Positions 15,112-20,968 of a DNA stretch of 26,657 nucleotides are shown here, one piece after another. The notes below the pieces were generated by a model. The model had not been told where the DNA came from, searched no databases, and worked only from the letters and a program-made list of their open reading frames with translations. The DNA comes from a virus, in the IMG/VR virus record IMGVR_UViG_3300036785_000268, positions 1 through 26,657 of that record. The stretch is one strand, 5' to 3'. The translations under genes and the position numbers were made by a program. Position 1 is the first letter of the stretch. Every line of letters starts with the position of its first letter.

Positions 15112-15323
15112 ACGTCGCTGCCAGGTCCGGGCCGCGTCTTGAACGCCGGCTCTCGCGGCACGCTGCGCTTGTTCACCGATGCGCCGGGGCTAGTCTTGTA
15201 TGCCGGCTCGGATGCAGGGGTGCTCATGTTGCCCGGCATCAGTTGGCGACCAACAGTCCTTGGCGGAATCGATCCTGGCATGAACTTACCGGGAATTGCT
15301 GCTTCACGTGGAACTCGTGCCAT
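15108..15323 (-). CDS. Small Pro/Arg-rich phage protein
   Basis: The start at ATG 15323 follows AGGAGG six bases upstream; the upstream codons of the longer frame overlap the 42-residue gene. The 71-residue product is MARVPREAAIPGKFMPGSI, then PPRTVGRQLMPGN and a related pair of segments SEPAYKTSPGASVNK and REPAFKTRPGPGSDV. The EPAYKTSPG/EPAFKTRPG repeat suggests an extended, low-complexity chain. It has no membrane helix or catalytic motif. It lies in a coupled block of small genes between terminase and portal. Function unknown. Confidence 0.6.
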   Translation of the reverse strand: MARVPREAAIPGKFMPGSIPPRTVGRQLMPGNMSTPASEPAYKTSPGASVNKRSVPREPAFKTRPGPGSDV

Positions 15324-15336
15324 GGTTAGCCTCCTG

Positions 15337-15465
15337 TCATTTGCCGCGTGGCGCGCCTGACTTGCGTGTCGGCTGCGGCTTCTTCGCATCACGTTCCATC
15401 TGCGCCATCATGCTAGCGGCCCGCGGCCCTTTGATGACCGTGACAGACTTCGGCTTACGCGCCAT
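15337..15465 (-). CDS. 42-residue basic phage protein
   Basis: ATG 15465 is preceded by AAGGAGGA, and TGA ends the frame at 15337-15339, 13 bases before the next start. The product is MARKPKSVTVIKGPRAASM, then MAQMERDAKKPQPTRKSGA and PRGK. It is lysine/arginine-rich with a short central helix. The strong ribosome binding site and its fit between two well-supported genes make it a real small gene. Function unknown. Confidence 0.6.
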   Translation of the reverse strand: MARKPKSVTVIKGPRAASMMAQMERDAKKPQPTRKSGAPRGK

Positions 15466-15466
15466 G

Positions 15467-15664
15467 TCAGTCCTCCTTCTGGATCATCGGCACCTGCTTG
15501 CGCGCGGCCTGCATGGCGTCACCGAGCCACTCGCGCAGCCATTCGCGCTCGACCGTGTATCCGTTGCGCTTGGCACTCGCCAGCATCTGGTCGGCCCAGC
15601 TGTCGAGGTCGGCCTCGACTGTGCGCTGGAACTCGGCGCCGCTCATCGGTGGTTCTTCGGTCAT
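15467..15664 (-). CDS. Small helical phage protein
   Basis: The 65-residue ORF begins with an ATGA overlap to the upstream gene at 15661-15664. It reads MTEEPPMSGAEFQRTVEAD, LDSWADQMLASAKRNGYTV and EREWLREWLGDAMQAARKQ, and appears to be two amphipathic helices. It is encoded right after the terminase block, where small packaging accessory genes are common. I do not recognise a family. Confidence 0.6.
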   Translation of the reverse strand: MTEEPPMSGAEFQRTVEADLDSWADQMLASAKRNGYTVEREWLREWLGDAMQAARKQVPMIQKED

Positions 15665-15849
15665 GGCGTACGAATGCGGATCGAGGCGCCTGGCATGGGC
15701 GCGCGTGGGTCGTATTGCTGTATGTGGTCCATCATTTCCTTGAATACCGTCAGAACGCGAGCCGTAAAGGCCGCCTCGGCGTTGTCGCGCTCCAGCCTGC
15801 GTCTGATCCTGCGCCGAGCATTGGCTTGGCGCCTTGCGTCGTCGGTCAT
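15661..15849 (-). CDS. Small basic helical phage protein
   Basis: The start at ATG 15849 overlaps the terminase stop as ATGA; the in-frame Met four codons upstream is less likely. The 62-residue product begins MTDDARRQANARRRIRRRL, continues with NAEAAFTARVLTVFKEMMD, and ends PGASIRIRTP. The Arg-rich N-terminal helix could bind DNA or RNA. It is co-translated with the large terminase. Function unknown. Confidence 0.6.
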   Translation of the reverse strand: MTDDARRQANARRRIRRRLERDNAEAAFTARVLTVFKEMMDHIQQYDPRAPMPGASIRIRTP

Positions 15850-17273
15850 GCTATGCGCCATCCTCGCGGCTCCTCGGCCTGTGCGGCGCGCGCAAACGCC
15901 GCGTCCCAGCTATCACGCACCACGACCGGCGGCGCGTCCTGCACAAACGGCCGGCTGAGGCACGCATAGCGCAGCGCATCCGGCGCGTGGTCCTCCATGT
16001 CGGTATCGACATCCTCCGGCCGCGCATCGTCGTGCTGCAGCGCTGGCAGCGTGCGGATGATGTCGCGGCAGGTCGAGAACAGCAGCAGCATCGGCCGCTC
16101 GTCAGCATCGCCCACCAGCCGTGAGCGCACCTGATCCCAGCCGCCCATGGCGCCACGCTGTGGCACGCGCTTGTTGTCTGCCGGGCGGAATATCACGCCT
16201 GCCATGCTCATGCGCTGCGCGATGCTCGGGCCGCCGTCCTCGGCGAACATCGCAGGATCGGCCACGCCGACCAGGTGACCGTCATCCACTTCGCGGTCGC
16301 GGATGCCGGCGGCGACGGCTTCGGCGGTGAGCTTCAATCCGACATTCGGCTCGCCGGGTCGCATGCCGTACCACTCGCGGTAAAGCACGAGTGCACCGCG
16401 GGCGATGCTGGCTATGCTGCCGTCGGACACGGCCCACCACTGGCAGCAGAACGGGCGGGCGCTGCCCCAGTCGAAGCTGCGGAAGCGTGCCCAGTGCTCG
16501 GGCAACTCGCGCGGCGCGATGACGTGGCGCTCCATGCTGAACTCGGGGAAGAACGCGCCGGACACCACGCTCCAGTCGCCTTCGAGCCAGGCGCGCACCA
16601 ATTCGGGCGAGCCGCTGGCCTTGAGGCGCTGAACATAGTCCGGGCCGAGGTATGCGTTGTCACTGACGCGGCTCGGAATGTAGATACGCTCCAGCCCGGT
16701 CTGCTCGTCGCGGATGACCTCCCAGCCTTGCGGCGCAGGATCGATGTAGCGTGCCCGCACCCATTGGTGCCCTGCGCCACCCGGATTGCCGGTCATACGA
16801 ATGCCGACCGGCACACCAGCACCACTGCGCAACGTTGCCATGAGCTTCATGATCGGAACCGGTGACGGGAAATTGCCGATTTCCTCGCAGTATATACGGG
16901 TGTAGTTATGGCCCTGATACTGCTCGGCGTCGGGATCGCGCTCGAGGTAGGCGAAGGTGATCCGCGCGCCGTTCGGCATCACGATGCGCAGTGGCGAGTA
17001 TGTCGCGGTCGCGCCTACCTTTGTGTATACAGCGCGGGCTTGCTCGAACAGATCGAGCAGTTCGATGCGGGTGCGTCGGATCATGAGGCCGACAGCGTTT
17101 TCACCGTATTGATCGCTGTGCAGAGCCCAGTCGCCGATCACGCCCCAGGATTTCCCACCGCCTCTGGCCCCGCCGAAGAACACCTCGAACAGCGGGCAGT
17201 TGACGAACATCTCCTGCGGGCCTGGCTGTGGCTCCCACGCGGTGATGCGACTATCACTTGTGAACGTCAGCAT
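15846..17273 (-). CDS. Terminase large subunit
   Basis: This 475-residue packaging ATPase-nuclease shows all expected parts. The Walker A loop is GGARGGGKS at residues 34-42. Walker B is RIYCEEIG at about 126-133, with the catalytic Glu pair. A coupling motif MTGNPGGAG follows at 160-168. The RNase H-like nuclease has its first acid in SFDWGS (Asp268), then ADPAMF (Asp339) and DHAPDALRYA (Asp428, Asp432). The protein cuts concatemeric DNA and drives it through the portal. It overlaps the small subunit gene by 20 bases. It belongs to the Terminase_6 type family by general pattern. Whether packaging is headful or site-specific cannot be told here. Confidence 0.93.
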   Translation of the reverse strand: MLTFTSDSRITAWEPQPGPQEMFVNCPLFEVFFGGARGGGKSWGVIGDWALHSDQYGENAVGLMIRRTRIELLDLFEQARAVYTKVGATATYSPLRIVMPNGARITFAYLERDPDAEQYQGHNYTRIYCEEIGNFPSPVPIMKLMATLRSGAGVPVGIRMTGNPGGAGHQWVRARYIDPAPQGWEVIRDEQTGLERIYIPSRVSDNAYLGPDYVQRLKASGSPELVRAWLEGDWSVVSGAFFPEFSMERHVIAPRELPEHWARFRSFDWGSARPFCCQWWAVSDGSIASIARGALVLYREWYGMRPGEPNVGLKLTAEAVAAGIRDREVDDGHLVGVADPAMFAEDGGPSIAQRMSMAGVIFRPADNKRVPQRGAMGGWDQVRSRLVGDADERPMLLLFSTCRDIIRTLPALQHDDARPEDVDTDMEDHAPDALRYACLSRPFVQDAPPVVVRDSWDAAFARAAQAEEPRGWRIA

Positions 17274-17622
17274 CGATCACCCGCTGCGGGCGTAATTTGA
17301 GCCATTCCTCGACCGAATTGACGGGCGATGGGCCACGAATGACGTAGCCGGGGGTATCTTCGCCGGATGTTGGCGCGGCATTTGGTACTTTGCCCCAGCC
17401 GCGATCGAGCAGGATCGACGCAGCGGTGACAGCGACGCGGCTGTCCTCGTCGCTGAGTGCCAGCACGAGGCGCTCAACGGCTTGCGGCGTGTGTTCGCGG
17501 CATATCGATTCGATACCGCGAGGACGGCCGCCCGGATTGCCGGATTGGCCTTTGATCCAGCCCTTTCCGTTACCTGAGCCGCGAGCTCGGTAGATTTCTG
17601 GTTCCTGTGAGCTGTCGCTCAT
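17254..17622 (-). CDS. Terminase small subunit-like (DUF5681) protein
   Basis: The start at ATG 17622 overlaps the NusG-like gene as ATGA. The 122-residue product carries WIKGQSGNPGGRPRG at about residues 22-36, the signature of DUF5681 proteins, which sit next to large terminase genes in many alphaproteobacterial phages. After this comes a helical segment (SICREHTPQAVERLVLALS, VAVTAASILLDRGWGK) that would contact DNA or form the ring, then a Pro-rich tail with NSVEEWLKLRPQR. Small terminases recognise the packaging start. Position and motif agree; function is inferred. Confidence 0.75.
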   Translation of the reverse strand: MSDSSQEPEIYRARGSGNGKGWIKGQSGNPGGRPRGIESICREHTPQAVERLVLALSDEDSRVAVTAASILLDRGWGKVPNAAPTSGEDTPGYVIRGPSPVNSVEEWLKLRPQRVIDADVHK

Positions 17623-18206
17623 GAGCGCTCCGAGAGCCACGCGACGGGTGCCTGAACCTGGCGCAGTGCGCCGAACAGGAGCACGGCGAGGGTAGCGGTA
17701 TCGCGGTGGGTGGCGAGGACCACGGCTGGATGGCCTCGTAGCGGGCCTAGGGCGAGGCTACACGGCGCTCCAGGCGTCCAGGCGGCATCGGTGTGCGTCC
17801 AGGCGCCCAAAGCCATCCTGACGGCCTCCAAGGCGTCGGAAGAGGCATACTGTATCTGGCTACCACATTTGACCAGATCGCGGACGCCTGGAGTGTCGCG
17901 GATGGGCGACCAGGAGGCTTGCGAGGCGTCGAAGGCGACGAACAGGTAACGCGGGAAGGCTGGGACTTCGACGCGGTGGCGCATGGAGCGGATGACGGGG
18001 TCGCGGCGGAAGGCGACGGTGAGCGGGAGGAAGGTGGTGTAGCCCTGGCGGCGCAGGCCCTGCTCTGCCCAGCGCTCGGCTTGTGGGTGGGTGTAGCAGC
18101 AGGCCCAGCGAGGAATGCTGTGGCACGGCGCGTCATTTCGCTCCTGGCGAGATGTGGCCGTTATGCGACTACCTAACCGCACGGCGGGTTGTGCGTCAAG
18201 CGGCAT
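17619..18206 (-). CDS. NusG/RfaH-like transcription antiterminator
   Basis: Residues 33-115 of the frame form a NusG N-terminal (NGN) domain: RWACCYTHPQAERWAEQGL, then QGYTTFLPLTV and the conserved VPAFPRYLFVAFD, then a PGVRDLVKCG strand. Residues 145-187 resemble a KOW domain (GAPCSLALGPLRGHPAVVL). NusG paralogues such as RfaH ride on RNA polymerase and let it pass terminators. The gene stands at the head of the terminase and virion operon, coupled by ATGA. That fits a late-gene antiterminator. The annotated start at 18206 is weak: no ribosome binding site and rare codons up to about residue 22. A strong AGGAG-ATG at 18136 is in another frame, so the true start is unsettled. Confidence 0.75.
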   Translation of the reverse strand: MPLDAQPAVRLGSRITATSRQERNDAPCHSIPRWACCYTHPQAERWAEQGLRRQGYTTFLPLTVAFRRDPVIRSMRHRVEVPAFPRYLFVAFDASQASWSPIRDTPGVRDLVKCGSQIQYASSDALEAVRMALGAWTHTDAAWTPGAPCSLALGPLRGHPAVVLATHRDTATLAVLLFGALRQVQAPVAWLSERS

Positions 18207-18211
18207 GGTGG

Positions 18212-18228
18212 CGCATGCCTGCCATGCG
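18212..18228. repeat. Inverted repeat between divergent transcripts
   Basis: CGCATG and CATGCG face each other across a 5-base loop, just before the rightward promoter candidate and upstream of the NusG-like gene start region. It could be an operator. No T-run follows on either strand. Confidence 0.4.
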
Positions 18229-18238
18229 TGAGTAACGC

Positions 18239-18267
18239 TTGATCTGTGACATCACGGATGGCATATT
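18239..18267 (+). promoter_or_regulatory. Promoter candidate for the rightward small-gene cassette
   Basis: TTGATC at 18239-18244 and CATATT at 18262-18267 are separated by 17 bases, each matching four of six sigma-70 consensus positions. A short dyad GTGACATCAC lies in the spacer. The first gene starts at 18301, behind a GGAG. The site fits, since the cassette runs against its surroundings. Confidence 0.5.
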
Positions 18268-18300
18268 GTGGTCATCGAAACACGGAACGGAGTGACGCAG

Positions 18301-18474
18301 ATGACCAAGAGCAGCCTGATCAGCCAGATCAACGAACTGAACGCCTCGATCGCAGCGATCAACCATGGTTTCCACGCCAACCCGCCAAAGGGCTTTGATC
18401 ATCGGCTGGTGCTGATCGAGACCAAGACGGCGCGGATTGCGAACCTGATGTTTTGGCTGGAGCGGGCGGCCTGA
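18301..18474 (+). CDS. Small helical protein, first gene of rightward cassette
   Basis: The ATG at 18301 has GGAG eight bases upstream; the longer frame from 18268 starts too near the promoter. The 57-residue product is MTKSSLISQINELNASIAA, then INHGFHANPPKGFDHRLVL and IETKTARIANLMFWLERAA. It is two helices separated by a His/Pro-containing turn. The stop codon lies in the loop of a 6-base-pair hairpin at 18466-18481. No family is recognised. By its genome position it may be a regulator of the host or of the early-late switch. Confidence 0.6.
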   Translation: MTKSSLISQINELNASIAAINHGFHANPPKGFDHRLVLIETKTARIANLMFWLERAA

Positions 18475-18481
18475 GGGCCGC
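18466..18481 (+). promoter_or_regulatory. Hairpin across the stop codon of cassette gene 1
   Basis: GCGGCC and GGCCGC form a perfect stem with the loop TGAG, which contains the stop codon. The same design recurs at the end of the next gene. There is no U-run, so a classical terminator is unlikely. Confidence 0.5.
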
Positions 18482-18513
18482 TTCCCAGCAACGCAACGAA
18501 CGGAGACACGGAC

Positions 18514-18771
18514 ATGGCAAAGCGAGTTTGGAAAGAGAAGGTTTACCCGCTGGAGACGCAGATTCACCTTCAGCGCGGCTATGTGGCGCAGCATGAGAAC
18601 GCGCTGGCACAGGCGCAGACGACGGCCAAACAACCGCTTGGTTTTGGCGGCTATGTCCGGTCGGCCGCCGAGATCGAGCAACTCGTGCAGATTGTGGCGC
18701 TGCGCGAGCGTGATCTGGCTGCGGCGCGACAGAAGTTGGCCGAGCTTGAGGCGCAGCAAGCGGCGGCCTGA
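18514..18771 (+). CDS. Coiled-coil-type small protein, second gene of rightward cassette
   Basis: ATG 18514 follows GGAG, and the frame has 85 codons. The product begins MAKRVWKEKVYPLETQIHL and has a long charged helix in which VQIVALRERDLAAARQKLAE is followed by LEAQQAAA. A middle loop reads TTAKQPLGFGGYVRSAA. The helices look able to pair in a coiled coil. The stop sits inside a hairpin at 18762-18779. Family and role unknown. Confidence 0.65.
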   Translation: MAKRVWKEKVYPLETQIHLQRGYVAQHENALAQAQTTAKQPLGFGGYVRSAAEIEQLVQIVALRERDLAAARQKLAELEAQQAAA

Positions 18772-18779
18772 GCGCCGCC
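18762..18779 (+). promoter_or_regulatory. Hairpin across the stop codon of cassette gene 2
   Basis: GGCGGC and GCCGCC enclose the loop CTGAGC, which contains the TGA stop. This repeats the arrangement at 18466-18481. Confidence 0.5.
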
Positions 18780-18804
18780 TGACCCCGAGCAAGGAGCAAC
18801 GACG

Positions 18805-19044
18805 ATGGCGGAACCGGATCTGGGGCTGTTGCAGGCGATGGTGCAGCGGGTGCTGGACAAGCTCAGCGAGCACGACACCTGGCAGGTGGAGACCAGCAAG
18901 CGGCTGGTGGCGATCGAACGGCACATTGCGGCGGTGCGGCGTGACGCGGTGCTGGACGCGGAGAACGTGACCAACGTCGAGGAGCGGCTGGACACGCTGG
19001 GCGAGCGTGTGGCGCGGATCGAGCGCCGGCTGGAGTTTTCCTGA
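18805..19044 (+). CDS. Coiled-coil protein, third gene of rightward cassette
   Basis: The 79-residue product starts at ATG 18805 behind AAGGAG and begins MAEPDLGLLQAMVQRVLDK. Nearly the whole chain is a regular heptad helix, with HDTWQVETSKRLVAIERHI and NVEERLDTLGERVARIERRL. Short coiled-coil proteins of this type are common in phages as oligomerising or bridging factors, but no specific family is evident. It overlaps the next gene as TGATG, so both are read from one message. Confidence 0.7.
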   Translation: MAEPDLGLLQAMVQRVLDKLSEHDTWQVETSKRLVAIERHIAAVRRDAVLDAENVTNVEERLDTLGERVARIERRLEFS

Positions 19045-19229
19045 TGCCAACCCCGCGGCTGAACCCGGAGCGGCCCCAGACGGCCGCTGAGCGCCAGCAG
19101 CGGGCGCGTGAGCGGGCGGCTCGGGAGCGAGCCGTGGCGGTGGAGGCGCTGGTGCGGATAGCGGCCGAGGCGCGGACGCTTGCCGAGGCGCAGCGGCTGG
19201 CGATCGAGGCGCTGGAGCTGGTGCCGTGA
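19044..19229 (+). CDS. Arg/Glu/Ala-rich helical protein, fourth gene of rightward cassette
   Basis: The start at ATG 19044 shares a base with the previous stop. The 61-residue product is MPTPRLNPERPQTAAERQQ followed by a continuous charged helix (RARERAARERAVAVEALVR, TLAEAQRLAIEALELVP). It ends against a leftward ORF. It may form a complex with the coiled-coil protein made from the same message. Function unknown. Confidence 0.6.
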   Translation: MPTPRLNPERPQTAAERQQRARERAARERAVAVEALVRIAAEARTLAEAQRLAIEALELVP

Positions 19230-19362
19230 CTGGGCATCGGCGGCACGCCGGCGGCACCGGGAGGGAGACGGCGGTGAGGCGGCAGCGCTGGCACTGCCAG
19301 CCGCGATCGCCGTTGGGCGCGGTGACCTGGTGCCAGTCGTGCTCGTCTGGTGCCGTGATCAT
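19222..19362 (-). other. Start of a zinc-ribbon-like leftward ORF without a nearby stop
   Basis: An ATG at 19362 overlaps the stop of the upstream gene as ATGA. It reads MITAPDEHDWHQVTAPNGD, then GWQCQRCRLTAVSLPVPPA and CRRCPVTAPAPAP. The two CxxC pairs suggest a small zinc ribbon. The zinc part ends just where the rightward cassette begins. Past that point the frame stays open to 18196, but this is only the antisense of the cassette genes. The natural 3' end of the gene may have been removed when the cassette arrived. The end coordinate given is where convincing sequence stops. Confidence 0.4.
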
Positions 19363-19847
19363 GCGGCGCTCCGGTCGGCGGCGGTGGCGACAATCGCCCA
19401 GGCATCGGGGGCGTACTGGCGCAGCAGGCTGAGGGTGTGAGCGCGCCAGTCGGTGATGTCGGGGCGTGATAGCGAACCGTCCGGCTCGCGGAGCGGCGCG
19501 AAGCCCTCGGCCTCGCGGGCGTGCCAATAGGCGAGCCACTTCCGCTCCTCGGGGCTGAGCACCACCACATCGTCGCGGATCGGCACGACGTTATCGCGTC
19601 GGGGCTGTGGCGTCTCAGCTGGCAGTGAGCGAAGCAGCGCAACGATCTCGCCGTATGTGGGGAGGTATTTGCACTCGGCCGCGACGTGCTCCAGCGAGCG
19701 ATGGGAGAACGTCTCGTCGGTAAACCGGCTGGCCAGCATTGGCGCGAAGTCGGCCACGAAGTCGCGGGCATCCTCGACCGAGATGCGGCTTGCACAGAGC
19801 CGACCGAGCGATGCCAGCCATTGCTCGACAAGAACGAGATTAGCCAT
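19359..19847 (-). CDS. Replication accessory-type protein
   Basis: The 162-residue protein overlaps the preceding replication-type gene by 8 bases and begins MANLVLVEQWLASLGRLCA. It is helical, with DARDFVADFAPMLASRFTD, EHVAAECKYLPTYGEIVAL and a C-terminal WRAHTLSLLRQYAPDAWAI. A short protein that follows an HTH replication protein is often a helicase loader or a DnaB-interacting factor, and the YLPTYGEIVALL segment resembles ones I associate with such proteins. That role is inference from context. No ATPase motif is present. Confidence 0.55.
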   Translation of the reverse strand: MANLVLVEQWLASLGRLCASRISVEDARDFVADFAPMLASRFTDETFSHRSLEHVAAECKYLPTYGEIVALLRSLPAETPQPRRDNVVPIRDDVVVLSPEERKWLAYWHAREAEGFAPLREPDGSLSRPDITDWRAHTLSLLRQYAPDAWAIVATAADRSAA

Positions 19848-20574
19848 GGTTCAGCCTCCCGAACGCGATTTCTTCGGCAGTGGCATCGACCACGACGGCG
19901 CCTCCCCAGCGCTCCCGGATGACCGCATTGAAGGCTGCGCTTCCCCTCGGGTTGGTGCCGTTGCTGCGCGGATTGGTGCCAGCAGCTCTGGGGTTGGTGC
20001 CAAGGGCGCGGAGGTTGGTGCCGGTTTCTCTAGGCGAATGAGATTGAAAATCGGCGCGCGCTCGGCCGGGGTCCCCGCTCGGCGGGGTGGCGTCCCCACT
20101 CGGTGGGGACCTACGGGGGGACTTACTTTCTTTCTCTGACTCTACCTCTAGATTCTTAGCTTTAACCTCCCCGTTATCTGACCCGTTAAGAGGGGGGTTA
20201 ACCCCCCTTAGGCTCGGATTGCCTCCCTTCTTTCCGTTCTCTCGTGCAATTTCAGCCTCTTGCGCGTCTCGGACCATACGGCGACAGAAGATTGTCCCAT
20301 TTTCTGAACGCGAGAAGACGCCAGCTTCCTCAAGCTCATCGTGAAACCGTTTTGCATCAGCAACACGGCAGTTCGCGTTCACAGCCATCTGCTTCAAGGT
20401 CGCCGGCTTTCCGTTGAACGTTAGATGGCCTACCGGATCGCCCCCGTGCATGGCAGCCAGACACTCAAGCCAGAAGCCCCTGGCACCCAGGCTGCACGAG
20501 CGCAACGCAACATCCTTCTGCCAGTCCTGCCAGCAGAACTTCGACCAGTGATGGCCGTTGCCGTTGCCGCTCAT
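19840..20574 (-). CDS. Replication initiator-type HTH protein with heptad repeats
   Basis: The 244-residue product begins MSGNGNGHHWSKFCWQDWQ. The N-terminal 110 residues, with DVALRSCSLGARGFWLECL, HLTFNGKPATLKQMAVNAN and ELEEAGVFSRSENGTIFCR, have the winged-helix layout of phage replication proteins of the DnaD/DUF1376-like kind. The middle is a disordered, charged linker. Residues 185-212 contain four tandem 7-residue units GTNLRAL, GTNPRAA, GTNPRSN, GTNPRGS. The C-terminus (ERWGGAVVVDATAEEIAFG) is a small conserved-looking patch. It probably binds the phage origin or loads the helicase with the next gene product. The ATGA overlap at 20571-20574 couples it to the upstream gene. Confidence 0.65.
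   Translation of the reverse strand: MSGNGNGHHWSKFCWQDWQKDVALRSCSLGARGFWLECLAAMHGGDPVGHLTFNGKPATLKQMAVNANCRVADAKRFHDELEEAGVFSRSENGTIFCRRMVRDAQEAEIARENGKKGGNPSLRGVNPPLNGSDNGEVKAKNLEVESEKESKSPRRSPPSGDATPPSGDPGRARADFQSHSPRETGTNLRALGTNPRAAGTNPRSNGTNPRGSAAFNAVIRERWGGAVVVDATAEEIAFGRLNHG
19939..20022 (-). repeat. Four 21-base tandem repeats in the replication protein gene
   Basis: Four consecutive units encode GTNxRxx in frame, with the core GGNACCAA conserved and the other positions varied. Such in-frame repeats are prone to gain or loss. They could also be an iteron-like protein binding array lying in the gene, as in lambdoid O genes. I cannot tell which. Confidence 0.6.
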
Positions 20575-20801
20575 GCCGCAATCTCCCTGATCTGGGTGTG
20601 CATACCGGCGCAGGCCGTGGTGAACGCGCCCGCGTCCTGCAGCACGCCGAGGTGACGCGTGACCTGGCCGGGGCTGACACCCAGCGCCGCCGCCATGGTT
20701 CGGTGCGGCGGCATGGGCAGCCCGGCCGCGTGGCGGGCCTCCACGATGGCCAGCAGGGCGCGGCGCACAACGATGCCGCGCAGGATATTCGGATGGGTCA
20801 T
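20571..20801 (-). CDS. Winged-helix DNA-binding protein
   Basis: The 76-residue product starts at ATG 20801, where GAGGTG lies five bases upstream. It holds one winged-HTH domain: RRALLAIVEARHAAGLPMP, HRTMAAALGVSPGQVTRHL and GVLQDAGAFTT. The frame also extends upstream to an ATG at 20972 that overlaps the previous stop as ATGA, giving 133 residues. The additional 57 codons are unusually rich in rare codons such as ATA, AGG and GTA, so I favour the shorter form. Its ribosome binding site is buried in a strong hairpin. It is probably a regulator of, or partner for, replication. Confidence 0.6.
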   Translation of the reverse strand: MTHPNILRGIVVRRALLAIVEARHAAGLPMPPHRTMAAALGVSPGQVTRHLGVLQDAGAFTTACAGMHTQIREIAA

Positions 20802-20803
20802 AG

Positions 20804-20837
20804 GCACACCTCGCTTGTCAGGCATTTCGAGGTGCGC
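20804..20837 (-). promoter_or_regulatory. Hairpin that hides the ribosome binding site of the winged-HTH gene
   Basis: On the leftward RNA, GCGCACCUCG pairs with CGAGGUGUGC over ten base pairs (one G-U) with a 14-base loop. The downstream arm includes GAGGUG, the ribosome binding site for the start at 20801. Translation would need the stem to be opened, for instance by ribosomes arriving from the longer 20972 frame. Confidence 0.6.
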
Positions 20838-20968
20838 TACAGAGGGGCTGTTCAGGTCCCTCTCTCGCGCAGCCCCAAGCTGCCGGTTCCAAAAGTTACA
20901 GTCGCCGCTCGGTTCCCGCCGGGCGGCGTCGCTGTATATGCACGAGATTCGCGCGGGGTGCCAGCGGG

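Noticed and set aside
18196-19539. Leftward ORF of 447 codons
   Set aside because: Mostly antisense of four rightward genes with good ribosome binding sites; only its 19222-19362 part looks like protein.
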